64,000 nt of DNA, from NCBI RefSeq assembly GCF_000633355.1, contig NZ_AYMQ01000040.1:1-64000 (forward strand), given 5' to 3'. Below are positions 7,932 through 19,000 of this stretch, piece by piece. Both the position numbers and the translations under genes were made by a program. Origin of the DNA: Serratia sp. H1w (GTDB taxonomy: Bacteria > Pseudomonadota > Gammaproteobacteria > Enterobacterales > Enterobacteriaceae). Every line of letters starts with the position of its first letter. Positions within the stretch are counted from its first letter, which is position 1. The notes beneath the pieces are model-generated. The model searched no databases and was not told where the DNA came from. It saw nothing but the letters and a program-made list of their open reading frames with translations.

Positions 7932-9225
7932 GGGCGCTCTCCTTGGCGTTTTTGGTTTGTTCTGCGGGGGTACAGCCGAAGCGATAGGCGCGTAGCACAT
8001 CCTGAATTTTGTCGATCATCAGCGCATGAGGTTGTTTTGCCAGCTTGCGTTCCATTACGCGCTGATATTGCAGCGGGAAGTATTGGCTCAGCAGCCCGGC
8101 GGGGATCTCTTGTTGGTCGAGATTATTCAGTAGCGTAGTCATACTCTGCGCGATACGTGGGTGAGGCCAGTAGTAACGGATACGGTCCGACAGGCTGAAA
8201 TGCAGGTCGATCAGCGAGCGGCTGAACGTCGGGTGGTAATACTTTTTCCAGTAATCCGGCTCATCGAGCATCACTGCGTCAATGACCGCCAGGATCTGGC
8301 TGCGTTTTTCCGGGGCGATCAGGGCCTGCTCGATGCTGGCCAGCGCAAATACCGCTTCGCGCAGGGCGAACGTCAGGGCTGGTCCCACCTTGAGAATGGC
8401 GAAGTGGTCGCGCACCAGTTGCTGATAGGCATCTCGGGTTTGGTAATCGGTAGAGTGCGCCTCATAGACCAGCGGTGTGGTGGTAATAAACTGGGAAAGC
8501 TCGCGTGCCAGCTGCGGTTGGTAAGCGATCACCTGTGAGTGGTCGAATTCCACTCCTGGCTGTACGACTACGGCGATGATCCTAGGGAGCGCCGCTGCCA
8601 AGCCAGCCTTGCGGAACGCCTGATAGTGAGTTTCCAGCGTGTCGGCGGCATCCGTCGCGTGAGTGATATGTACGCTGCCAATGGCGGAGGATTCCCCTCC
8701 AGGAACCGGCACTTCGGTGCCGATCACATAGGTCAGCTGTTGTTTTTGCTCCGGGGTGGCGACCTGCTCGGCGATTTGGCACAGGCGGGCGGCGCGTTCT
8801 GCCACGACATGGGGATCCAGTGGGATCGGATCATCGGCACAGGACATGGAAGCATCTAGGTGGATCTTGCTGAATCCGGCTTTGACGTAATCGGCGATCA
8901 GCACTTCGGCCTTTTCCATTGCGCTGGCTGCGGGCTCGTTTTGCCAACAGTTAGGGCCTAAATGGTCGCCCCCTAACAGCAGCCGGGAGAGCGGAAAGCC
9001 GACGGTTGCCGCGATATCGCAGACAAACTGCCGAAAATCCGCCGGTTTCATACCGGTGTAACCGCCAAACTGATTAACCTGGTTGGAAGTGGCCTCGATC
9101 AGCACCTGACGATCGCTGTGCAGATCCAGGCGTAATGCGGCTTCAATCACTAATGGGTGCGCCGAACAGACAGAGCAGATACCGATCGGCTCCCCGGCTT
9201 TGTGTCTTGCGATAATATTTTTCAT
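7924..9225 (-). CDS. gatZ: Tagatose-1,6-bisphosphate aldolase subunit GatZ
   Basis: A 433-residue GatZ/KbaZ-family protein, slightly longer than the E. coli protein (about 420). It starts [20 protein letters not shown] and carries [19 protein letters not shown] and [15 protein letters not shown]. GatZ is not itself the aldolase; it is thought to act as a chaperone-like subunit needed for full activity and stability of GatY. The ATG at 9225 follows GGAGGG. KbaZ of the galactosamine pathway is a paralogue, but the surrounding gat genes settle the assignment. It is separated from gatY by an unusual 417-base gap holding an inverted repeat. Confidence 0.93.
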   Translation of the reverse strand: MKNIIARHKAGEPIGICSVCSAHPLVIEAALRLDLHSDRQVLIEATSNQVNQFGGYTGMKPADFRQFVCDIAATVGFPLSRLLLGGDHLGPNCWQNEPAASAMEKAEVLIADYVKAGFSKIHLDASMSCADDPIPLDPHVVAERAARLCQIAEQVATPEQKQQLTYVIGTEVPVPGGESSAIGSVHITHATDAADTLETHYQAFRKAGLAAALPRIIAVVVQPGVEFDHSQVIAYQPQLARELSQFITTTPLVYEAHSTDYQTRDAYQQLVRDHFAILKVGPALTFALREAVFALASIEQALIAPEKRSQILAVIDAVMLDEPDYWKKYYHPTFSRSLIDLHFSLSDRIRYYWPHPRIAQSMTTLLNNLDQQEIPAGLLSQYFPLQYQRVMERKLAKQPHALMIDKIQDVLRAYRFGCTPAEQTKNAKESAHA

Positions 9226-9243
9226 TCTACCCTCCGTTTTCTT

Positions 9244-9320
9244 ACGAATATAATCGTAATGTTTCGAAAGGTTAGCAATCCACTTTTGTATTATTCGTGA
9301 TCAAGATCGAAATCTTTACC
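9244..9320 (-). promoter_or_regulatory. Candidate promoter and GatR site in front of gatZ
   Basis: On the minus strand TATATT (plus-strand 9247-9252) could be a -10 element. The palindrome TTTCGAAA (9262-9269) lies just upstream, and another ATCGAAA is at 9306-9312. The TCGAAA core is shared with sites before gatY and gatR. The arrangement suggests gatZABCD can be transcribed from its own repressed promoter. Confidence 0.4.
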
Positions 9321-9458
9321 GCTATTTTTCGTGGCGGTACTTTCAGTGTGATGGGGAGTGATTATGAGGGAGTTTATTTTATATGTTTAAAATCAGTTTA
9401 TTAGGTTTTTTCAGTTACGAGCGGAGCGGTCATTCGCAATAAAGTGAAAGTGTAGTTT

Positions 9459-9629
9459 CCCCCTCACCCCAACCCTCTCCCATAGGGAGAGGGAGCCAGC
9501 GCGGCGTTGTGGTTGGGACAGGTGCACATTTTGGGCTGGTTAAATTGAGGCGTTGGTGCGGTTGGATGCGAGGCTAAATTGTGGCACGTACAGTCCCCTC
9601 TCCCTGTGGGAGAGGGTTAGGGTGAGGGG
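9459..9629. repeat. Intergenic inverted-repeat element between gatY and gatZ
   Basis: The left arm (9459-9493) reads CCCTCACCCC, then AACCCTCTCCC, then ATAGGGAGAGGG. The right arm (9594-9629) is its near-complement, ending GAGAGGGTTAGGGTGAGGGG. Each arm also folds on itself. About 100 bases lie between the arms. The same arms occur at 24955-25109, so this is a dispersed family of the kind that gives CCCTCACC...CCCTCTCCC signatures in enteric and pseudomonad intergenic regions. Confidence 0.8.
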
Positions 9630-9642
9630 ATTGTCGCAAAGT

Positions 9643-10554
<912 letters not shown>

Positions 10555-10656
10555 TTAAAATAAGCAAACAGTTATTTTTCGCGTGTGATCCCGATCGGCA
10601 AAAGATCGAAGCAAAAGGAAGGGTGAAATTGGGAGAGAATTGAGAAGGGAACTGCG

Positions 10657-10682
10657 GTTGGTCGCCCAGGCGGGCGACCAAC
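10657..10682 (-). terminator. Strong hairpin after rlmJ
   Basis: GTTGGTCGCC and GGCGACCAAC pair around a short loop, 8 bases past the rlmJ stop. A clear T-run is lacking, but stem length and position suggest a terminator or 3' stabiliser. Confidence 0.65.
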
Positions 10683-10689
10683 AAAGAAC

Positions 10690-11532
10690 TTATTCTGGCA
10701 CGACCCAGCTCACCAGATGGTGACCAATGCCGCTCGGCACCAGCACGTTGTGCAGCCATGGCAGCACGTTGTTCATCTGCTGTTCCAGTTTCCAAGGTGG
10801 GTTAATCACGATCATGCCTGAGGCGGTCATCCCGCGTTGATCGCTGTCGGGTTTCACCGCCAGTTCGATTTGCAGGATACGGCGAATGCCGGTCGCTTCC
10901 AGCTCTTTGAGCATGCGTTTGATCTGCTGGCGCATCACCACCGGATACCACAGGGCATAGGTGCCGGTGGCAAACCGCTTATAGCCTTCCTGAATGCCTT
11001 TCACCACATCTTGGTAATCGGTTTTCATCTCATAGGGTGGGTCCATCAGGATCAGGCCACGGCGTGATGCGGGCGGCAGCTGAGATTTTAACTGCTGATA
11101 ACCGTCGGCGCGCAGCACCTTGGATCGCTCGTCTTTCTGGAATTCATTACGCAGCAGCGGGAAATCGCTTGGATGCAGCTCGGTCAAATGGAGCTCATCC
11201 TGCGGGCGCAGCAACTGGCGGGCGATTAGCGGCGAACCAGGGTAGTAGCGCAGGGTACCAGAACGGTTGAAGTTATGGACGACGCTCATGTAGGCCGCCA
11301 GTTCTTCCGGCAGATCGTCACGTTGCCACAGCAGGCCGATACCCTCCAGGTATTCCCCGGTGCGTTCGGCGTGCTCACCGCTCAGCTGATAGCGCCCGGC
11401 ACCGGAGTGGGTATCCAGATACAGCAGCGGCTTATCTTTTTCTTTCAGCGCCTCAATGATCAGGCTCTGAACGGTATGCTTGAGCACGTCGGCGTGGTTG
11501 CCGGCGTGAAAACTGTGGCGGTAACTTAACAT
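10690..11532 (-). CDS. rlmJ: 23S rRNA (adenine-2030-N6)-methyltransferase RlmJ
   Basis: A 280-residue S-adenosylmethionine-dependent enzyme that methylates A2030 of 23S rRNA. It starts MLSYRHSFHAGNHADVLKH, the RlmJ signature. The substrate-binding DPPYE motif (LILMDPPYEMKTDYQ) is at about residues 160-174. The length matches E. coli RlmJ (formerly YhiR). In E. coli it lies between prlC and gor; here the four-gene helicase cassette intrudes on the prlC side and gat on the gor side. Confidence 0.96.
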   Translation of the reverse strand: MLSYRHSFHAGNHADVLKHTVQSLIIEALKEKDKPLLYLDTHSGAGRYQLSGEHAERTGEYLEGIGLLWQRDDLPEELAAYMSVVHNFNRSGTLRYYPGSPLIARQLLRPQDELHLTELHPSDFPLLRNEFQKDERSKVLRADGYQQLKSQLPPASRRGLILMDPPYEMKTDYQDVVKGIQEGYKRFATGTYALWYPVVMRQQIKRMLKELEATGIRRILQIELAVKPDSDQRGMTASGMIVINPPWKLEQQMNNVLPWLHNVLVPSGIGHHLVSWVVPE

Positions 11533-11719
11533 TTATTTTTATCCGATTGATTTTAATGCACTATTATCGAAAGCATTTATTCTGGCAGGTTGAGAGTTCT
11601 CGACGTGAAAAAGCTTGGATAAACCTGGCTTAAAACTATGCGACTTCCTGAGCCTGCATTGTGGCATATTTTTGGTTTACCTGGATATCGAAGTCGGTAA
11701 ACAGTGCCATGTTGCTGGA

Positions 11720-11748
11720 TCTGTAGGGGCGCCGCATGCTGCGCCCGC
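11720..11748. repeat. REP-like palindromic repeat, copy 1
   Basis: TGTAGGGGCGCCGCATGC followed by TGCGCCCGC forms a near-perfect palindrome centred on GCATGC. A second copy with one base difference lies at 42291-42316. Both sit directly after the last gene of a transcription unit. The remaining bases of the 11533-11748 gap hold no supported gene. Confidence 0.65.
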
Positions 11749-13023
11749 TTACTCATCCAGGCTGCGGCTATGGTCCCCACGGTAACGATAATCGGCCTGA
11801 TCTGCCAGCGTATTGGCAGGTTTCACCACTTTAAGCGCTGAAGATCCCGCAGGAAGCGCACGTTCTAATGTCAGCGCATCGCCGGTTTGTTGCAGTATTT
11901 GCTCGAGTTTTTGCTGTTCGCCACACCAGATTGACTCAATATCACTATCTCGCTGCGTATCCCGCTGTTCAGAGAAGGCCACCGCCCGCACCTGGAAGCG
12001 TTCACTCCCCTGTGCTCCGGCTAGCTCAAGACCATAGCCTGGCGTTGCCGGTTTGCCGATCACCACTTTCCCCTCTTCGGACCAGGTTTGCGCATCGCTT
12101 TCATGCACCTCGTAGCCCAGCTTTGCCAACCCGGTGAGCACGGCTTCACGCCTGGCCAGCGCGGCAATATGCAATTGCTGCTGTTCCGTGGCGGCCTGAG
12201 CCGTAGCAATCGCGTCGAGTAATAGCGGTAATTCACGGGAAGTGAGCACCAGATTTAAACGTGCTATCAATTCGTTGGCTTCGGCGGTGTTATAGCTGCC
12301 CAATCCGGCAATCAGCAGGCCAAGCTGTTGCCTTTGTTCCGCCAGTGTTCTGGCAGCGCGCGTCGCTTCGGCCAAATCCAGCGTGAGCGAATCACCGAGC
12401 ATGTTCCAGCTCTCGTCCTGCGCAAGCCGTTCCAGCTCCGCTGCCCGGTGAGTAAAGGCGCTGATATCCCACTGCGGATCCAGGATGGCTAATTCGGCGA
12501 TATGGCGGTCAATACGCCCCAAGCGCTGAGAGGCAGGATGCTGCTCGTGCTGGTGGCTAGCCATAAGCTCTGGCTGCGTATCTTTCAGACGTTGCACCAG
12601 CGCTTGCTGTTCTTCAGTCAAACCTCTTGGTTGTTGCTCGGTGGCCAGCATCGTCTGGCGTAAAGCCAGCTCCGCATCGGTACTGCTCTGCCGCGCTCGT
12701 TGCCGTTGGCGCTGCTCAGCATGCTGCTCAATCAGTATTTCCTGCGTTTGTGCAATATCCTGGCGAATAAACGCGATCATACCTGGAATTTGTGCGGTCA
12801 AACTGGCGAAGCTCTCAACACTATGTAGGTAGAGATTGGCGCTATTGCGTTGCATTCTCTGGTAGCGCTGGCGTATTTGCTCCAGCGCCAGCGGATCGGC
12901 GGCGTTATTTTGGCGATTGAGCGCCTCCCACTGCTTCATCAATGCGCCCAGGCAGGCCATCGAACGGCGGTTGTCGGCAATATCTTCACTTTTGGCCCGA
13001 ATAGTATGGACTGACGAACTCAT
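11749..13023 (-). CDS. Uncharacterised coiled-coil protein, fourth gene of the helicase cassette
   Basis: A 424-residue protein with no family I recognise. Residues about 1-300 are charged, Gln/Glu/Arg-rich and helical, with long stretches likely to form coiled coils (for example around 90-125 and 215-300). The last 130 residues look globular, with GKVVIGKPATPGYGLELAG near 325, a cysteine in IESIWCGEQQ near 370, and a polar tail. There is no signal peptide and no membrane segment, so it is presumably cytoplasmic. Its ATG overlaps the stop of the 2100-residue gene (ATGA), so translation is coupled. It may be a structural or sensor partner of the helicase; that is inference from the operon only. 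Confidence 0.8.
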   Translation of the reverse strand: MSSSVHTIRAKSEDIADNRRSMACLGALMKQWEALNRQNNAADPLALEQIRQRYQRMQRNSANLYLHSVESFASLTAQIPGMIAFIRQDIAQTQEILIEQHAEQRQRQRARQSSTDAELALRQTMLATEQQPRGLTEEQQALVQRLKDTQPELMASHQHEQHPASQRLGRIDRHIAELAILDPQWDISAFTHRAAELERLAQDESWNMLGDSLTLDLAEATRAARTLAEQRQQLGLLIAGLGSYNTAEANELIARLNLVLTSRELPLLLDAIATAQAATEQQQLHIAALARREAVLTGLAKLGYEVHESDAQTWSEEGKVVIGKPATPGYGLELAGAQGSERFQVRAVAFSEQRDTQRDSDIESIWCGEQQKLEQILQQTGDALTLERALPAGSSALKVVKPANTLADQADYRYRGDHSRSLDE

Positions 13024-16000
13024 AGCATTTCCTCGCTGATAGCCTGTTCGGCGGTAACCACCGGCTGCTGCTCCAAACCCATGGCTTGGGTGATGGCCTG
13101 CGTTAAACGCAGACGCTCCTCATGGCCATGGTGATACCATTGTTGAATCGAGATACGATGACGCATTGCGGTCACCCGTTTTAATACCGATGGGCGCCAT
13201 AGCTCCCGCGCTCTGGCATGTTGCAACAGCGCATGACGTGGCATATCGCACTCAATACCCAGTAAATAGCGGCCCGTTGATGGGTCTTCGATAATGCAGT
13301 CAAAATAGAAAGCGCCATCCTGCGCAGACTCGGCAATTAACCAACCTTGCGACTGGATATACTCAACGACCGATTGCACAAAACCATCACGCTGCTCCGT
13401 CGGTGCCCGGCTGGCTAACTCGGTACGGTTCATGCGCATCAATAGCGCCTGACTTTGCGCAAACTCACCTGCTGTTAAACAGCGGGCATATTCCAGATAG
13501 CCTTGCAGGAAGTCGCGTGGAATATCCGGCTGACGACGGGTGGTCAGCAGATCGGAAATCTCCGCAATCGGCATGGAGGAAATAATCATCACCTGATTTC
13601 TGGCACGGGTGATGGCCACGTTCAAGCGTCGTTCTCCCCCCTGTTGGCCAAGAATACCGAAGTTACGCCGGAAGGTACCCTGGGTATTACGGCCAAAGGT
13701 GGTGGAGAAGATAATCACGTCCCGTTCATCCCCCTGCACGTTTTCCACGTTCTTCACAAAGAAGGACATATCCTCATCCTCTTCCAGCCGCTGTTGCTCT
13801 TCGCGGTAAGCCTGGCGGAAACCGTCAGACTGTTCGGCCCAGGCTTCCAGCACGTTTTGGATCAACTGCGCCTGCTTTTGGTTGAACGTCACCACACCAA
13901 CGGACGGGCGTGCTGCATAAGGCTGCTGCCAAATTTCCGCCAGCACGCTGGCGACCTGTTCAGCCTCCCGCTGGTTACTCTGGTTTTGATATAGCCCATT
14001 GACCATCATCAGCGACACCGGCTTGACCGCCGCAATCATTTTGCCCGAGTGCTGGACCGGAATGTTTAGCCGGTTCTCATAGAACGCATGGTTGGAGAAG
14101 CTAATCAACTGCCGATAGGCAGAGCGATAGTGGATGGCCAGCGTTTGGCTCGGTAATACCGTGCGGGCCAGGTGCAGCAGGTCCGGGCAGTCGCTGATTT
14201 GCCGATAGTCCCAGCTTTCGGCCTGCTCTTCCTGCTGGGCACCATCTGTTTCAAGCAGTTCTTCGTCATCATCAGCATCGTCTTCGACCACGGCCTTGCC
14301 TGAGAAGAACGCGGATGGCGGCATCTGTTTTTCATCCCCGCTGACCACCATGTTGCGGCTGCGAAACAGCGTCGGCAACGCATATTCCACCGGCATCTGG
14401 GAGGCTTCGTCATAAATTACCGTATCGAATAGCCCGGCCTTCAGCGGCAATACCTGGCTGGCAACGTCCGGTGTCATTAGCCAGACTGGTCGCAGATGCA
14501 TGAGCCCCAACGAGCTGCCTTGCTCGATAAACTCCCTCAGCCGGCGAGCTCGCTTGCCGGTCAGGCGGGTGATCTCCTCCCAGGCGCGCAGCGGGCTGAC
14601 ATTCTCCATTTTGATCGCTTCCGTCAGTTCCAGCTTGTTCAAGGCGCGCATTTTGCCGTCGGCGATGGTCAACTGCTCAATCCGATCGTGGATCGCTGAA
14701 GGGGGTTGCAGCAGTATCGGCAACCGCCATTCCAACTGCTGTTTCCAAACCAGGCGCATCTCGCGATCTAACGCCTGCTCAACCACTAATGCCAGCCGCT
14801 GGGGTTCGAAGCTCGCCAGCGTGGTGGTCTGTTGGCGCAAAATAGCCAGAATGTTCAGGCTGGTGGCATCCAGTTGGGCGGCAACGGGCCGGAACTGCTG
14901 ATAGGCTGCTAACGTAGGTAGCGCAGCGGTAATGGCCTCAAGGGTGGCGCTTAGCGGGCGATTTTGCTGGATGGCTTGGGCAAAGGTTTCGCTGGCAGCA
15001 TTTTCCAGCCAGCCTTGGAGCTCTTCTAACGCTTCGGCGCTGGCCTTTCGGGCCACACAGCGCGCAATAGCGGCGGCGATCTCTTCACATTCCCGTGCAA
15101 AACCAGCCTGCTGGTGGTCAATAATGGCGGGGATCAGGCGCTGAATACCCGCAGCGCTCGATAAGCGCAGATATTGTGCGCGGATATTGCGCAGATCCCG
15201 TTGGGTGGTAGCTAACTGGCGGGTTAATGCCAGGCTGTCCAACGGCCCTATGGCCGGCAAGCTCAGACGTTGATGCAAACGGTTCAGTTCTGTTCTGACG
15301 CTGCGCCACTGCTGCTCTGAACGGGCTGAAATCAGCAGGCGTGCCAGAGTATCCGGGGAGTTTTGCAGCCCAACCTGTTGCAGGAATAATTGTAATTTAC
15401 TGCGGCGCAGGTAGTACCAAGGGTTGAGACGCTGCCACAGCGTACGCTGCTCGGCTTCTGCTGCCGCTTGGCTTAATTGCACTAGCCGTTGGCTGTCGCA
15501 GTTGGCTAACGGGGCAAACAGCAATGGATCGCTGCCAGAAGAGTCGATCTCCTGTAACCGGGCGGCAAGCTGCTCCAGTTGAGCCAAAATTTGCTCGCCC
15601 TGTACGACGCTGCCGTTATGAGCGTAAAACAACGGCAGCCATTGGGCAAGATCCGCCCATTCTTGCGCCGTTAACGAAGCCAGTGCAGTCTGGTACGTCA
15701 CCAGGCTTTGTTGATATTCCTCGCTCTCGGTTACCTCAAAGGCCCGGTGCGGATTGGCCAGTTCCTGCTCCCTGTGCTGTTCAACCTGGCAAAACCGTGT
15801 GAAACGGGCGGTAAAATCCTGCAACGTGGCTTGATTAGACAGGAACGGGCTGAGCTGCGCCAACGGGCTGTGTTCGTAATCCGCCGCCAGCCAAATCGCA
15901 ATGGTTGGCATAATGGCGCGTTTGATGCCCTCAATCTGCGCCAGCGTACAATGTTGCAGTACCGGTTGCAGCGCGGGTAGCTCCAAACGTTCGGTATGCG

Positions 16001-19000
16001 TTGCCAGCACCATCAGTTCACTGAGCAAATCCCGGTAGCTGATGCCAGTAGACTCATCCGGCTGATATAAGGCGCGATAATAACCATCCAGATCCTGTTC
16101 TAACTGATCTAGCTGACGGCCGGTATTTTCGCGTGATGCGATCCAGGGATTGACCTGGTTGGTTTCGGCGGGTTGATACAGCGTCTCAAGCTGGGCCCGT
16201 ATATTACGGATGATGGTATCGCGGCCTTTCTGCGCGTCTTTGACCATCACCACGCGATCGCCCAGGCCGCCCGCCATAATGCGTTTAAATACCACCTCCA
16301 GCGCTGCCGGTTTCTGGCAGATGATCAACAGGCTGCGCTGCTGACCAATGGCATCCGCGACCATATTCACGATGGTCTGGCTCTTGCCGGTGCCAGGCGG
16401 GCCTTCAATCAACAGCCCTGGTGCATTACGCGCGGCCAACACGGCAGACTCCTGCGAAGGATCGCTGGCAGCGGTAAAATAGCACTCTTGTGCCGAGGTT
16501 GGCTGAACGACAGGGGTAGCATCCGGCCTTAAGCCCAACGCTGTTTCCAGCGAGGTACCCGCAGGGGAAAGTTGACGCAACTGGCGTAAATCCTCCCCGA
16601 TCGCCTGGCCGATAAAGGCCGCATGGAATAGCACGGCGGAACCCACCAACCGGCTGGTGTCATCCGGTATTTCAACGCTCAGAGGAGGGAGGCGAACCAG
16701 TTGATGATCCTGGACAGGCACCAGTGCTGCAAAGCTTTCGATAACCTCTTCGGCACTCAATGCGGCCTGGCTCAGCAGTTGGTCGGCAATCTCCTGCCAG
16801 CGTTTAACCGCTGGAATACCAACAAAATTCTCCAACGCCGGGTTTAAACACACGGCTCCACGATCGTGATCGAAACGCAGGCTGGCAATGCCACGAATGC
16901 CTGCTTCCATATTGATGTTAATCGGCCATAGCAGCAGAGGAGCGATACGCGGCTTCATTTGCTTGGGCTGGGTATTCACCACGATGAAGGGAAACCCGAG
17001 ATACATCCCGTTAATGCCGGTATCCCGCATATAGAGCTGGGTTTGCGCATACAGCGTGCGTAACTGCCGGCCAGCCTGCTCACTGTCCAACAGGATTTGG
17101 CTATCAACGGAGATAGGCAGGCGGCTACGGGTCAATAAATGGTTGAGCAGCGTTTCGGCACTATTTCTTTGCCCGCCCAGGCCAGTCAGATCGACCCGTC
17201 CGGCATGGGGGGGGATGTTCATGCGTACCAACGAACCGCGCATCGTTGAGGCGGTAATCTTACGCGTAAAGAAATCCAGCACCTGATGAATATAGCGCTG
17301 CTTTTCCGGCACCAGCCACTGTGCGGGCGGGATGGCTAACATCACCAGCGCCTGCTCCAACGGCAGGCGACGCGTCAGCATAAAGCGGGCGGCCCAGTCG
17401 TCAATATCGTTGATGCCGCAGCGGTTAAACCCATTGATACGCTCAGCTAACCGCTGGTAAATCTCCGTACGGGAGAGCGCCAGTAGCGCGCGCGATTCAT
17501 CCCGATCGAAGCTCATTATATGATATCGGCCAGCCAGTTCGCTGGCCTGTACCAGCAAGCTTGCTGCCGAGGTGAATTGCTCGATGCTGGCACTGAGCAG
17601 CAGGATAAGCTCATCTTCGTTCAGGTTACGCCGATCGATGAGCGTTCTCAGCCCGCTATGAGGGGTATCCGGAAATAGCTTGCGCTGCTCTTCCCAAATC
17701 GCCAGTAGGCGCGCCCGCGAGGTGGCCAATAAGTGAATGCGTAATAGGTCTTCATTAAAGACGATCTTCAGGTTTGCCCCGCGTTGGCGAACCCGCTCTT
17801 GCCGAGCTTTTAGCTGGGACAACCAATGTGTGGGCTCGCGTTGGGCAAGGAAATCCGGTAACGAACTGACCAACAAGGCATGGCCTTCCTGCGGATGCTC
17901 CAGCAGCCAGGAAGGCGTGACAATCTCTCCCCGCAGGATCAGCGGCATAGGGGGATTGAGCACCTTAAGCACCAACATCAGGCGATAGTCGTCATTCAGA
18001 TCGGCCAGCTCCACCGCTTGCTGCAACTGAGTGAGTAATGTGTCGGTCAAACCGGCCTGCTGTGCCCACGAAACTAGCGTTCCCCGCTGCATTAGCGTTA
18101 ACGCTTCTTGCCAGTGAGGCTGTTCTGCCGCCGACAAGGCAAACACGGCGGGTTGCGTGTAACGCCGTTGGTTTAGCGTAATCCCGATCTGCTGATTGTC
18201 GGCGGCGGAGTGCGCTTCATCCGCAACGGCCACCGGCCGCCCATCCAGCCAGGCTTGTACTTCTGGCCACTGCCAGCGCAAGTGGCGATCGCGAGTTAAC
18301 AGCCCGCGCAGCAACAGCCGTGTCTGTGGATCAAGCTGCTCAGGCAGGGTGACGCCATTGGCCAACACCTGGATTAAAAATGCGTGAGGATGGATATTGT
18401 CAAAGCAGCGACCTTGTGTGATCTGCTCGAGCAAAATGATCCCCAGGCTCCACCAGTCAGAGGCGGCCGCAACGCCACCGGCCAAGGTTTCTGGTGCGCT
18501 ATAGCGCGTGATCTCCAGCGGCGAAACGATATCCAGATCGAATTCGGACAGGCAGGCTGAGCCAAATTCGATAATCACCAAATCCAGCGGATGACGGGTG
18601 CGGATCAGCAGGTTGCTGGGCCGAAGATTGCGGTGGCGTAGACCATGCTCTGCAAAGCTGGCCAAGGCACTGCCCAGCTCTCTGACGATATGGGGGATTT
18701 CTTCTGGCTGCCAGAAGTCACCTTGAGTGGCCGCGTCCGCCAGCGATCCGCTGGTGATTTCCTCCGCGACCTGCCAGGCCCGGGCATTCCAACGGCCCGT
18801 TTCCAGAATTTCTGGCACATGTTCGCGAGGCAGGTTGCGCACTACCTCATAAACGGCCATATCGGGCTCTGCGCCATAGGCGTACAGCGTCAGTATGCCG
18901 TGCTGGCCGCTTTCCTGATGCTGTGCCTGATAGCGTTCACGAATGCTGTCGTGCTGGTTAATGCGCCGCAGGATTTGCCAATGCCCGATTTGGGTCACCG

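Noticed and set aside
11577-11780. A 67-codon open frame after the coiled-coil gene
   Set aside because: It runs through the REP-like repeat and into the coding end of the previous gene.
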